Positions 44,402 to 59,060 of a stretch of DNA of 64,000 nt are shown in pieces. The position numbers and the translations under genes are program-made. The stretch's first letter is position 1. Each line of letters opens with the position of its first letter. The stretch is from Heyndrickxia shackletonii (lineage in GTDB: Bacteria > Bacillota > Bacilli > Bacillales > Bacillaceae_C): the NCBI RefSeq assembly GCF_001420715.1, contig NZ_LJJC01000006.1, forward strand, positions 71,994-135,993, given 5' to 3'. The notes under the pieces are model-generated. The model saw only the letters and a program-made list of their open reading frames with translations. It was not told the origin of the DNA and did no database searches.

Positions 44402-45403
44402 TTACACTAAACGACGGTTTGCAATTTTATCCATGTTTTCAAGCATAATACCTGTACCAATCGCAACAGAATCCATTGGATTTTCCGCTACTAATACTGG
44501 TACCTTTAATTCTTCTGCCAATAATTGATCGATACCATGTAACAATGCACCACCGCCAGTCAAGATTACACCGCGGTCAATAATGTCTGCAGATAATTCA
44601 GGCGGAGTTTTTTCCAATACATTTTTAGCTGCTTGGACAATAACGGACACAGATTCTTTAAGAGCTTGTTCAACTTCTTTAGAATTTACCGATATGGTTC
44701 TTGGTAATCCGGTAACCATATCGCGGCCGCGAATTTCCATTTCTTCCTTACGAGAACCAGGGAATACAGTGCCAATGTTAATTTTGATGCTTTCCGCTGT
44801 ACGTTCACCAATTAACAATTTATATTCTTTTTTAATATATTGAAGGATTTCATTATCAAATTTATCTCCTGCCATTTTGATGGAAGCAGAAGTTACAATA
44901 TCACCCATGGAAAGAACTGCGATATCGGTTGTACCGCCGCCAATATCCACTACCATATTTCCGCTAGGCTGGAAAATATCCATTCCTGCACCAATCGCTG
45001 CGACCTTTGGCTCCTCTTCCAAATATACTTTTTTACCGCCGCTTTTTTCAGCAGCTTCTCGAATGGCCTTTTGTTCTACACTTGTAATATTAGTAGGACA
45101 ACAAATTAGGATTCTTGGCTTTGATAAAAATCCTTTTACGTTTAATTTATTGATAAAATGCTTTAGCATTGTTTCTGTTACGTCAAAATCAGCAATTACT
45201 CCGTCTTTCAACGGACGAATAGCTACGATATTTCCTGGTGTTCTTCCCACCATTCGACGGGCTTCCTCCCCAACAGCTAAAACCCTATTAGCATTTTTAT
45301 CAATAGCCACAACAGATGGCTCGTTTAAAACGATTCCTTGTCCTTTTACATGAATTAATACGTTAGCAGTACCTAAGTCTATTCCTATATCCTTTGCAAA
45401 CAT
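44402..45403 (-). CDS. mbl: Rod shape-determining protein Mbl (MreB-like actin)
   Basis: 333 residues from ATG 45403 behind GAAAGGAG; a longer frame to 45457 lacks a site. Actin fold: phosphate 1 GIDLGTANVLIHVKG, connect and phosphate 2 VVDIGGGTTDIAVLS, adenosine ILTGGGALLHGIDQLL. It polymerises at the membrane and guides lateral wall synthesis. The position between spoIIID and flhO identifies it as Mbl rather than MreB. Confidence 0.95.
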   Translation of the reverse strand: MFAKDIGIDLGTANVLIHVKGQGIVLNEPSVVAIDKNANRVLAVGEEARRMVGRTPGNIVAIRPLKDGVIADFDVTETMLKHFINKLNVKGFLSKPRILICCPTNITSVEQKAIREAAEKSGGKKVYLEEEPKVAAIGAGMDIFQPSGNMVVDIGGGTTDIAVLSMGDIVTSASIKMAGDKFDNEILQYIKKEYKLLIGERTAESIKINIGTVFPGSRKEEMEIRGRDMVTGLPRTISVNSKEVEQALKESVSVIVQAAKNVLEKTPPELSADIIDRGVILTGGGALLHGIDQLLAEELKVPVLVAENPMDSVAIGTGIMLENMDKIANRRLV

Positions 45404-45584
45404 GTACGTTACTCCTTTCATAGTGGGCAAACTAGCTTGAACGTTAATAAAGGGCAATCTATGTAAATTTTATTTATGTCAAAAGTCCCTATTTCCCTAA
45501 TTTTATATTTTAACATATTTTTGTCGAGTTTAGGCATTCATTGTCAAAAAATCTTTTAAAAATTAGTAAAAAAATAGGAAATAA

Positions 45585-45746
45585 GAAAAGCGCAAGTGCC
45601 GCACCTCCGGCTAACGCTTGAGTGAATTCACACTTCAAATCTCATTTGACGCAACATACAACAAACACGCGAGGAACGATTCGATGCCGGCTTATCGCAG
45701 GGAGAAGATGTAGGTATCCGCTAACCAATAGGCTCCTTGCGGCAGA
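45585..45746. repeat. Dispersed AAGCGCAAG-family repeat, extended copy
   Basis: GAAAAGCGCAAGTGCCGCAC and CTCCGGCTAACGCTTGAG at the left (arms GCGCAAG/CTAACGCTTG), then a second block with GGTATCCGCTAACCAATAGG and GCTCCTTGCGGCAGACA. It sits between mbl and spoIIID. Apart from this and a terminator, the 390-bp gap (45404-45793) contains nothing gene-like. Confidence 0.5.
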
Positions 45747-45753
45747 CATAATG

Positions 45754-45789
45754 AAAAAGAAGCAATCAATTTGTCAATTGCTTCTTTTT
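45754..45789 (-). terminator. Terminator of spoIIID
   Basis: AAAAAGAAGCAAT / ATTGCTTCTTTTT with about 10-nt loop, right after the spoIIID stop; the T run is part of the 3' arm. Confidence 0.85.
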
Positions 45790-45793
45790 ATCA

Positions 45794-46057
45794 TTAGTTA
45801 TTTTGAAATTCTTCTTTTTTATACTTTTGTTTTGTTGCTTCTCCGCCACGTAAATGCCGGATGGATTTATGATAATCTAATATTTCTTTCACTTCATTTG
45901 CTAGTTCAGGATTAATTTCCGGTAATCTTTCTGTTAAATCTTTGTGGACAGTACTTTTGGACACGCCAAACTCTTTCGCAATTACACGAACCGTTTTTCT
46001 CGTCTCCACGATATACTTTCCAATCTTGATAGTTCTCTCTTTGATGTAATCGTGCAC
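45794..46057 (-). CDS. spoIIID: Sporulation transcription factor SpoIIID
   Basis: 87 residues from GTG 46057 (preceded by GGGGAGGGC), giving the known start VHDYIKERTIKIGKYIV; the longer frame to 46198 is not supported. Helix-turn-helix KTVRVIAKEFGVSKSTVHKDL about 23-43, then NPELANEVKEILDYHKSIRHLRGG. SpoIIID binds DNA in the mother cell and switches gene expression between sigma-E and sigma-K stages. The family is extremely conserved, so the call is secure. Confidence 0.96.
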   Translation of the reverse strand: MHDYIKERTIKIGKYIVETRKTVRVIAKEFGVSKSTVHKDLTERLPEINPELANEVKEILDYHKSIRHLRGGEATKQKYKKEEFQNN

Positions 46058-46303
46058 ACCGCTCGCCCTCCCCAAATTGGATGAGAGAAGTGTGAAATGA
46101 GACTCGCTTTCCCTTTCCACGGAGTATACTGTAGCAACGCATAAGAAAAAGGCTTTCGCTGCTTTTCCTTTACCTTTTATGCGCAAGAGAGCAAACAATC
46201 ATGCTCTCCCCTTCTAGAAATTCTTCATGACCGCAACTATATATAGTAATACTTTACGATTACTCACCTCAAACACTCTCTTTGTTTTTGTCAGGTTTGT
46301 AAC

Positions 46304-46332
46304 ATTGTATTAGCTTGGGTAAAAATATATGC
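46304..46332 (-). promoter_or_regulatory. Possible sigma-E promoter upstream of spoIIID
   Basis: Minus strand: GCATATAT as -35-like and AATACAAT as -10-like, 13-14 bp apart, resembling the sigma-E consensus (ATATT and CATACA-T). It is about 250 bp before the GTG, further than in Bacillus subtilis. The 481-bp gap (46058-46538) also has a GAGAGCA/TGCTCTC hairpin near 46200 and the spoIIQ terminator; no gene is seen. Confidence 0.3.
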
Positions 46333-46487
46333 ACAAAAACCATAATAAGGACAAGGTGTATGGATAATTTTCCGAAAATTCGTTAACTTAGTCATTGATT
46401 CTCTAATAAAATTATAAGTTTGAACGATTATTCCTAATTACGGCTTTACTGCTTTTTTGCTATTGATCATTTTTATCACAAAATGAT

Positions 46488-46520
46488 AAAAAGAGCGGAA
46501 TGCTTTGAAATTCCGCTCTT
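46488..46520 (-). terminator. Terminator of spoIIQ
   Basis: AGAGCGGAAT / ATTCCGCTCT stem, about 8-nt loop, then TTTTTATC on the minus strand. Confidence 0.85.
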
Positions 46521-46538
46521 AACTCTTATTACATTAGA

Positions 46539-47396
46539 TTAGCCTTGACTATCATCTGTATTTTGTGAATTGCTATTATCACTTGAATTGTCGGTACCGT
46601 CGTTACTCTCTGCTGCATTATCATCTTTTGAATTACTTGATTGATCATCACTATTCATTTGATCACTGGCAGAGGATTTACTTTCTGCTTTTACATTTTC
46701 AAGTGCTGATATGGACTTATTAAAATAAGTGTTTGGGTTTAAAGCTTGATTATCTTTGCGAATCTCAAAGTGTACATGTGTTCCAGCTTTTTCATTTAAC
46801 TGACTTGTACCTGCTTTAGCAATGATTTGATTTTGCTTTACAATATCCCCAACTTTAACTTGAATATCTTTTACAGACTGATACTCAGTTACAACGCCTT
46901 TAGTGTGTTCAATTTCAATAACGTTGCCAAGTAAGGAGTCATTTTCATTTACCTTAATTACAGTACCGCTCATAGCTGCTACAACGTCAAATTCTTTTCC
47001 ATCCTTCATCGCAATATCAACCCCGCGATTAGGTCGGAATTGGTTGCCGTTATATACTAAGATAGCTGCTTCTTGTTTTTCCGCTGAAGCTTTCGAATCA
47101 TAGAAGTCCTTTACGATTTTTGCTGCATCTTTATTTTTTACTGGCCATTTGAAATTTTCTAGTGTTTTACTAACCTCTGTGGCAGGGTTATCATACTCTT
47201 TTTTTCCAACTAAGTTATCCCCACGGTAACTAAAGTTCTTTTTAGCAGATTCATTGCCTTTAGACTGATACCAGAAAATTCCCGAAATAAGTAATGCAGC
47301 ACATACAAGATAAATTGCCGGATATACCCAACGTTTTTTAAATATGCTTTTTCCGCGTTTTTTTTGAGAAGATAATTTCTTTTCTTCCTCTCTCAT
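46539..47396 (-). CDS. spoIIQ: Stage II sporulation protein SpoIIQ
   Basis: 285 residues from ATG 47396, after GAGGTGATG; upstream Met codons at 47417 and 47402 have poor spacing. Basic N-terminus, one membrane helix (about 22-44, WVYPAIYLVCAALLISGIFWY), then a LytM/M23 domain (about 105-215: NRGVDIAMKDG, HVHFEIRKD). The first zinc ligand His of M23 (HxxxD) appears replaced (NRGVD), consistent with SpoIIQ being a non-enzymatic channel partner of SpoIIIAH in engulfment. The C-terminal 55 residues are Ser/Asn/Asp low-complexity. Expressed in the forespore. Confidence 0.94.
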   Translation of the reverse strand: MREEEKKLSSQKKRGKSIFKKRWVYPAIYLVCAALLISGIFWYQSKGNESAKKNFSYRGDNLVGKKEYDNPATEVSKTLENFKWPVKNKDAAKIVKDFYDSKASAEKQEAAILVYNGNQFRPNRGVDIAMKDGKEFDVVAAMSGTVIKVNENDSLLGNVIEIEHTKGVVTEYQSVKDIQVKVGDIVKQNQIIAKAGTSQLNEKAGTHVHFEIRKDNQALNPNTYFNKSISALENVKAESKSSASDQMNSDDQSSNSKDDNAAESNDGTDNSSDNSNSQNTDDSQG

Positions 47397-47553
47397 TTTC
47401 ATCACCTCTGCATCCATTTTGAACAGATACAGGGAAATATATACATCTATTTTGAAAAAATTTTTAAATTCTTATTATTTAGCATTTATGACGATATTAT
47501 GTATGATTTTTTTCATTAATTTTTTCGCATCTTTGAACAGAATTTTCAAAAAG

Positions 47554-47587
47554 AAATAAGCCCTCAATGATTGAGAAGCTTATTTTT
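47554..47587 (-). terminator. Terminator of spoIID
   Basis: ATAAGCTTCTCAA / TTGAGGGCTTAT imperfect stem with TTCTTTTT, overlapping the last codons of spoIID. Confidence 0.75.
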
Positions 47588-48587
47588 TCGCTGTTGCCTT
47601 ATTTAAGAATTGATCTGTGTTGGTAATTTGAACACCTTGATAATAATATTTAACAATGTCTTTATAGCTCTTTCCTTTCTTCGCCATTTCATTAGCCCCA
47701 TATTGACTCATTCCAATCCCATGACCATAGCCTTTCGTCGTAACAATTATTTGGTCGCCTTGACGCACCCAGCTAAAATCTGCTGAACGTAAGTTAAGTT
47801 TTTCTCTAATCTCTCGTCCGGTAAACTGTTTACCGCCAATCTTAACTGTTCCAACCCGATTCCCATGAGTCCGTGATGTAATCGTTCCAACGTTTCCTGT
47901 ATTGGGTAACTGAACTCCAAGTTTATTTTCAAATTCAGAAACAGGAATCTCTTCTTTAAAATTGAATTTCGGGGATGATATATCCCAAGGGCTTTTTACA
48001 CTCTTTAAATAAGGGACTGGTTGATCCCAGTAATCTTCCGAGTTTTCGGTATAGCCGTTACTAGTGGAAAAGAATGATGCTGTAATAGGACTTCCATTGT
48101 AGGTCAAAATTTGGCCTGCGGTTGCTTCAACAGCATCGCGAATTTTTTTTATGTTTTGGTTGTACTTATCTTTCCATTCTTTTTTTAATTCATCCATATT
48201 TTGATAGACTTGAAAGTTCGTTGTGTCTTCTACCATAGCGCCTTTTGGAAGGCTGCTATTGCCGCCATACATTAACTGTTTCACAATAAAGGTGCGGGCC
48301 GTTAGTGCTTGCGCTTTTAAAGCCTCTTTCTGAAATGTGGCGGGCATTTCAGATGCAACTACTCCTACGACATAATCTTCTAGATCCGGCTTTTCAATTT
48401 CCTTTGTTTTTGTTCGATATACCGCAACCTCAATTGCAGGTTCTGTAGTTTTTGGTTTTTGTAATTTTTCATCAAGCTTTCCACTCACTTTTTCGGATGA
48501 AAAAGGTAGGACGAGTAAGGTAGGTACAAGAAAGGATACGGCAATTACTAGAGAGAGAATTAGCAGGACTGGTTTTATTTGTTTCAT
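47580..48587 (-). CDS. spoIID: Stage II sporulation protein D (lytic transglycosylase)
   Basis: 335 residues from ATG 48587 following GGAGGC. N-terminal membrane helix (about 5-27), then the SpoIID domain: EDYVVGVVASEMPATFQKEALKAQALTARTF with the catalytic Glu in ASEMP, and YGHGIGMSQYGANEMAKKG near the C-terminus. It cleaves septal peptidoglycan during engulfment, with SpoIIM and SpoIIP. It lies downstream of murA and a repeat element. Confidence 0.95.
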   Translation of the reverse strand: MKQIKPVLLILSLVIAVSFLVPTLLVLPFSSEKVSGKLDEKLQKPKTTEPAIEVAVYRTKTKEIEKPDLEDYVVGVVASEMPATFQKEALKAQALTARTFIVKQLMYGGNSSLPKGAMVEDTTNFQVYQNMDELKKEWKDKYNQNIKKIRDAVEATAGQILTYNGSPITASFFSTSNGYTENSEDYWDQPVPYLKSVKSPWDISSPKFNFKEEIPVSEFENKLGVQLPNTGNVGTITSRTHGNRVGTVKIGGKQFTGREIREKLNLRSADFSWVRQGDQIIVTTKGYGHGIGMSQYGANEMAKKGKSYKDIVKYYYQGVQITNTDQFLNKATAKK

Positions 48588-48617
48588 GCTTGATGCCTCC
48601 ATAATGTATTTAGGATG

Positions 48618-48761
48618 GGCTGTTTTCTTATAAATTGTTGCTTTTCGTAATTTGTTTTAAATCCTAAATTGGACTTAGATTTGGCGCATCTTTTCTTAAA
48701 AAAGATACTTATTCTTATAGTTTTCTAATATATAAAAGCAACAAAGATTAAGAAAATAGCC
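48618..48761. repeat. GGCT-bounded inverted-repeat element, 144 bp
   Basis: Left end GGCTGTTTTCTTATAAATTG and TTGCTTTT; the right end read in reverse gives GGCTATTTTCTTAATCTTTG and TTGCTTTT, a 28-bp inverted repeat with about six mismatches. No coding frame with a ribosome site lies inside. Relatives are at 51277-51429, 16318-16431 and (right half only) 19290-19326. It lies between murA and spoIID; together with a terminator it fills the gap 48588-48951. Confidence 0.65.
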
Positions 48762-48908
48762 TTGATAAACCCAACTACTCATAATTATGGTGAGAAGCAT
48801 GCTTTTATGATTATTTCTATGAAAAATATATGTACTAGTAAAAAAGGGATGATAGAGTTGGGTAAGAGATTTTTTTAAAAGACTTATACGAATGGCATTT
48901 TTGCAAAA

Positions 48909-48942
48909 TAAAAAAACCCCTACAAAACATTGTACGGGTTTT
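48909..48942 (-). terminator. Terminator of murA
   Basis: ACCCGTACAA / TTGTAGGGGT stem, 5-7 nt loop, followed by seven T on the minus strand. Confidence 0.85.
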
Positions 48943-48951
48943 CCTTCATTT

Positions 48952-50262
48952 TCATACATTTACGTCAGATACATATTCGTTAACCTTGGTTACAATTTCC
49001 ACTTCATCATTAATTCGTTCAATGTCAGCACCAAGGCTTGCTAATTTTAGATGGAAGTTTAAGTATCCACGGTCCAGATGTTTTAATTCCGTAACACGTG
49101 TATAACCGTCCGCTTTTAAACCAGCAATGATTAAGGCCGCTGCAGCTCTAAGGTCTGTTGCTGAAACCTCAGCACCTTGCAGCTCGCTAGGACCATTAAT
49201 GATAACTGAACGCCCTTCGATTTTTATATCTGCATTCATTCTGCGGAATTCTTCCACGTGCATAAAACGATTTTCAAATACTGTTTCTGTAATAACTCCT
49301 GTCCCTTCTGCACAAACAAGAAGAGCCATCATTTGCGATTGCATATCTGTTGGAAAGCCTGGATGAGGCATAGTCTTAATATCAACAGCCTTTAGCCTTT
49401 CTGGACCGATAACCCTTAAACCTTGTGGTTCTTCGATAATAAGAACACCCATCTCTTCCAGCTTTGCTACTAATGATGTAAGATGTTCAGGGACTGCACC
49501 TTTTACAAGGACATCTCCACCGGTTATTGCTGCTGCAATCATAAATGTACCGGCTTCAATTCGGTCTGGAATAATCGTATGTTCCGTTGCAAATAGACTT
49601 TCTACACCTTCAATACGAATTGTTCCAGTTCCTGCACCTTTTACAATGGCACCCATTTTATTCAAGAAGTTTGCCAGGTCGACAATTTCCGGTTCCTTGG
49701 CACAGTTTTCAATCACAGTCATACCTTCCGCCAATGTTGCAGCCATCATAATATTTTGCGTTGCTCCAACACTTGGAAAGTCTAAATAGATTTTCGAACC
49801 TTTTAAACGTCCTTCTGATTCTGCTTCAATAAATCCATTTCCTACTTTTACTTTGGCACCCATCGCTTCAAATCCTTTAAGATGCAAGTCGATCGGTCTT
49901 GAACCAATTGCACAACCGCCAGGAAGAGCAACACGAGCTTTTCCCACACGGGCTAATAATGGTCCCATCACAAGTACAGAAGCACGCATTTTTCGTACAT
50001 ATTCAAATGGAGCTTCAATTAATAACTCTCTTGATGCATCTACAGTGATTTCATTATCTTGAAAGGTTACATTTGCATTTAAATGGCGTAACACTTCACT
50101 AATTGTATATACATCGGAGAGTGTTGGTACATCACGTATAACACTTTTTCCTTCACTAGCTAACAATGATGCAGCGATAACAGGCAATACGGCATTTTTA
50201 GCACCTTCAACTTGTACCGTACCATTTAACCTTTTTCCGCCGCGGACGATGATTTTTTCCAA
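48952..50262 (-). CDS. murA: UDP-N-acetylglucosamine 1-carboxyvinyltransferase MurA (MurAA)
   Basis: 436 residues, EPSP-synthase fold. It transfers enolpyruvate from PEP to UDP-GlcNAc, the first committed peptidoglycan step. Catalytic Cys117 in [15 protein letters not shown], so it should be fosfomycin-sensitive. Also [12 protein letters not shown] with the conserved Lys-Asn at 22-23, and FPTDMQSQ. The position next to ywmB and spoIID matches Bacillus murAA. The start follows GGGGAATAC. Confidence 0.96.
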   Translation of the reverse strand: MEKIIVRGGKRLNGTVQVEGAKNAVLPVIAASLLASEGKSVIRDVPTLSDVYTISEVLRHLNANVTFQDNEITVDASRELLIEAPFEYVRKMRASVLVMGPLLARVGKARVALPGGCAIGSRPIDLHLKGFEAMGAKVKVGNGFIEAESEGRLKGSKIYLDFPSVGATQNIMMAATLAEGMTVIENCAKEPEIVDLANFLNKMGAIVKGAGTGTIRIEGVESLFATEHTIIPDRIEAGTFMIAAAITGGDVLVKGAVPEHLTSLVAKLEEMGVLIIEEPQGLRVIGPERLKAVDIKTMPHPGFPTDMQSQMMALLVCAEGTGVITETVFENRFMHVEEFRRMNADIKIEGRSVIINGPSELQGAEVSATDLRAAAALIIAGLKADGYTRVTELKHLDRGYLNFHLKLASLGADIERINDEVEIVTKVNEYVSDVNV

Positions 50263-50294
50263 GAGTATTCCCCTCCGCGTCCATTTTCTCTATA

Positions 50295-51029
50295 TTAATA
50301 TTCAATCGTTATGATAGGTGTGCCAATAACGAAGGTCGTTTTAGCGCCCAATCCATTTTTTCTCAGTCCAATTTGCAAATTCATTTTATTATTTTTTGTT
50401 GGAATGGACTCGGAAAATAAAGGCGAAAACGCTGAAATTGAGTAAAAGTCTTTTTCCTTTAAAGATTCCAATTCCTTTGCGTTAAATCCTTGCAACAATT
50501 GCTCTTTTTCAGTCAATAAAACATTTTCAATTTTATCATTGAATTCGCCTTTGATACAAGAGAAAATTGTTGGTTTATCCCTGTAAAGAACATCCAATTT
50601 TTTTGGTAGGATTTGATCGATTTTCATCGCAAAAGTAGAATTCCAACTGCGACCTTTAATCTCATATAATAAATACGATGATGCAGAAAATTTTGTAGGG
50701 GTCGACATAACTTTTATTGTTTCGACAAATTCTTTGTGGTTTTTCATACCTATTGCGAGCCCCGATTTGCGATCGACCTTCCAATCCATAAAAGGATATT
50801 GCTTTTTGAGGGATTTTACTTTCTTATCCCAATCATTCATTGATTGAATCTCAATGGATTCTCTTGCATATAAAGACCATTCATTGATACTCCCATTTTG
50901 CTTCTTGACCATTTCAGCTATTTTGTCTAAATCTGTGGTATAAAGAGCTGCATTGGTTTTATTCCCAAAATTTGCGAACATAAAACAAGTGATAATGACA
51001 AAGATTAAAAAAATCATTTTCTGTTTCAA
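50295..51029 (-). CDS. ywmB: YwmB family secreted protein
   Basis: 244 residues from TTG 51029 after GGGAGAGG. Signal peptide MKQKMIFLIFVIITCFMFANFG...NAA (cleavage near 27). The mature protein has a TATA-binding-protein-like fold by family annotation (YwmB); no catalytic motif. Function unknown; conserved between murA and the atp operon in Bacillus. It is 32 bp before murA and may be co-transcribed with it. Confidence 0.88.
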   Translation of the reverse strand: MKQKMIFLIFVIITCFMFANFGNKTNAALYTTDLDKIAEMVKKQNGSINEWSLYARESIEIQSMNDWDKKVKSLKKQYPFMDWKVDRKSGLAIGMKNHKEFVETIKVMSTPTKFSASSYLLYEIKGRSWNSTFAMKIDQILPKKLDVLYRDKPTIFSCIKGEFNDKIENVLLTEKEQLLQGFNAKELESLKEKDFYSISAFSPLFSESIPTKNNKMNLQIGLRKNGLGAKTTFVIGTPIITIEY

Positions 51030-51276
51030 AAGTATCCTCTCCCTTAGTAAAAGTGTTTACCAGAAAGGGCCAACACATACTTGGGAAAAGTCGTCATCTT
51101 TTGACAGTTGTTTTGCAAAACTTTGGTATAAAAAACCACATTAAAGTAGACGGATTATCTACTTGTAATGTTACAACTATTTTACACAAAAGTTAAATTC
51201 ATATTACATCATAATGAATTATAGTTCGTTTGAAAACACTTAAGAAGTCCTATTTTTAACAAAATGATGACATTAT

Positions 51277-51429
51277 GAGCTGTTTCTAAGAATTATTGCT
51301 TTTATTCCATTATAACTTTCTAAGAAGTTCCTGTTTTGGGCACCTTTTCTCATTTATTTTCATAATTAAAAACAATAAAAAAATATTGGATATTAGATTT
51401 TTAAGGTGTCGTATTTTAAGAAAAGAGCC
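51277..51429. repeat. GGCT-bounded inverted-repeat element upstream of ywmB
   Basis: Left end GAGCTGTTTCTAAGAATTAT with TTGCTTTT, right end TTTTAAGAAAAGAGCC; length about 153 bp, AT-rich interior. It resembles 48618-48761. The gap 51030-51430 contains this element and otherwise AT-rich DNA only. Confidence 0.55.
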
Positions 51430-51430
51430 T

Positions 51431-51667
51431 TTATTGAAATATAAGAGGAAGTTGTTGTGACCATAGAAGGTAATTGAGAAAAAAATTACTTATGGATGAT
51501 CCGATGGCAATGGTTAATATAATCATCAACAGCCTTGCTTGAAATACACGATTTGGTTTTAAAAGCTTTTCATAATTTAGTGCTTGTAATGACCAAAACG
51601 TAATCGCAAAGAAAAATATATGTACGATTATACTGATTAAAGCTTGTTGTCCGAAATCAGCTACCAT
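51431..51667 (-). CDS. ywzB: DUF1146 membrane protein YwzB
   Basis: 78 residues from ATG 51667 following AAAGGGGTGC; the longer frame to 51733 has no site. Two membrane helices (about 8-30 and 43-68). The DUF1146 family is nearly always found just after the ATP synthase operon in Bacillus; the role is unknown. Here it lies 159 bp after atpC, beyond the operon terminator. Confidence 0.88.
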   Translation of the reverse strand: MVADFGQQALISIIVHIFFFAITFWSLQALNYEKLLKPNRVFQARLLMIILTIAIGSSISNFFLNYLLWSQQLPLIFQ

Positions 51668-51787
51668 ATTTTGCACCCCTTTTATTTTAATCCTTAATTC
51701 AATTGCCGGATGGACTAATTTTGCGCAAGGCAATTTTTATTTTTTGGTAACTCTCACTCAAGTGGGTCTCTAACAAAGTTCATTGAT

Positions 51788-51820
51788 AAAAAACACCCTC
51801 TGTAAAACAGAAGGTGTTCT
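51788..51820 (-). terminator. Terminator of the ATP synthase operon
   Basis: AGAACACCTTCTG / CAGAGGGTGTTTTTT hairpin with 6-nt loop and T run directly after atpC. Confidence 0.9.
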
Positions 51821-51826
51821 CTTATA

Positions 51827-53696
<1,870 letters not shown>

Positions 53697-53770
53697 TTAA
53701 GGCGAAGTAAGCCCCGCCTGAATCTTCTATTTCTCATTTAGTCCGTGAATAACCCTGCGAAAAATTGTCC

Positions 53771-53850
53771 ACGTCTAGCTCCAAGTGAAATTGGTACTTC
53801 AAATTTCACCAGCGTCTATCGGCTAGTGGATGAGCAAGGCGCTTGCGCAT
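53771..53850. repeat. AAGCGCAAG-family repeat inside the atp operon (atpG-atpD gap)
   Basis: Read on the minus strand: GCGCAAGCGCCTTGCTCATC, CACTAGCCGATAGACGCTGG, then GTGAAATTTGAAGTACCAATTTCAC (an inverted repeat GTGAAATT/AATTTCAC) and TTGGAGCTAGACGTG. It shares long blocks with 39357-39399. The operon tolerates it between essential genes. Confidence 0.6.
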
Positions 53851-53855
53851 TTGGT

Positions 53856-54719
<864 letters not shown>

Positions 54720-54759
54720 TCACCACCCTCGTTTTAAGTAAAGAGGTCCCATAAGTGTC

Positions 54760-54819
54760 TGACACCACTTGCGTCAAGCATAAAAAATAAGAGCAGCTTT
54801 TATGCGAAGTGTGGTGTCA
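54760..54819. repeat. GTGTC-type inverted repeat between atpA and atpG
   Basis: TGACACCACTT...CATAAAA and TTTTATG...AAGTGTGGTGTCA face each other about a 12-nt loop, giving an interrupted hairpin of roughly 24 bp inside the operon transcript. The flanks GTGTCTGACACC and TTGGGACAG resemble common Bacillus intergenic repeats. Confidence 0.6.
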
Positions 54820-54854
54820 ATCCTTACATTGGGACAGTTCTAATTTTCTATTAC

Positions 54855-56375
<1,521 letters not shown>

Positions 56376-56382
56376 TCATTTC

Positions 56383-57434
<1,052 letters not shown>

Positions 57435-57593
57435 CTATTATTCACTCCTTCCAGAGTTATTGATCCTATTCCCAATAATGGGTGGTTCATAAAACTAAGT
57501 ATTTCTTTTTGCCCCTGATTATCCAAGGTATTTTTCGGGTTTTTACCCGATATATCTATACTTATTATCCTTATTTTTTACTCTACATAAAGG

Positions 57594-57628
57594 AATGGCG
57601 AAGGATTCTCCAGTAATCTTCGCCATTT
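57594..57628 (-). promoter_or_regulatory. Intercistronic hairpin between atpE and atpF
   Basis: Minus strand AATGGCGAAGATT / AATCCTTCGCCATT, about 12 paired bases with a 7-nt loop, without a long T run. It lies 15 nt after atpE. It may protect the atpE message or partly terminate, raising c-subunit output (about ten copies per enzyme); that role is inference. Confidence 0.6.
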
Positions 57629-57642
57629 TGAAAATGTAAATA

Positions 57643-57876
<234 letters not shown>

Positions 57877-57938
57877 TTAAATGTATAAAAAATTTATAGT
57901 TTTGATATTTTACCCCTGTATTTTTTTACAGGATTATA

Positions 57939-58655
<717 letters not shown>

Positions 58656-58660
58656 TCACC

Positions 58661-59047
58661 TCACTTTCCGCTTTTGTGTGATTGGATAGTTAGGAAAATA
58701 AAATCTATCATAATGACGACGTGAGAGGTCATTAATCCCAAGATAACACTAAAAACATTAAACGTATCCGGATAGCGTAAAGCAATTAACACACTGATGA
58801 CAGCAGTACCCATTCTTATTAAAGTCCCCAAAGACTTAGCTGGGCGCTTTTCGCTAACAACAGCATCGCTGAAACGTTTTGTTTTCCTCATTGTCAGCCA
58901 GTGATTATATAGACTAACAGATGTACCGAGAATCAAACCTAAAAATATGGAATGATAGGGGGTAAAGCCCCAACCTAAAACGAGGAGGGATAACAGAAAC
59001 AGCATAAACTTGCGATGCCTGTTAAATAGTTGTTGGAGTTCCGGCAT
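58661..59047 (-). CDS. atpI: ATP synthase protein I
   Basis: 128 residues, four predicted membrane helices (about 13-30, 33-50, 74-92, 97-118). AtpI homologues help assemble the c ring and perhaps Mg2+ supply. It is 11 bp before atpB and 13 bp after atpZ. The start follows AGGAGAT. Confidence 0.92.
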   Translation of the reverse strand: MPELQQLFNRHRKFMLFLLSLLVLGWGFTPYHSIFLGLILGTSVSLYNHWLTMRKTKRFSDAVVSEKRPAKSLGTLIRMGTAVISVLIALRYPDTFNVFSVILGLMTSHVVIMIDFIFLTIQSHKSGK

Positions 59048-59060
59048 GTCTTTCTATCTC

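Noticed and set aside
44877-45353. Plus-strand 158-codon frame
   Set aside because: Antisense to mbl; composition reflects the reverse of mbl codons.
48696-48959. Minus-strand 87-codon frame between murA and spoIID
   Set aside because: It begins inside the murA end, passes the murA terminator and ends in a repeat element; no ribosome site.
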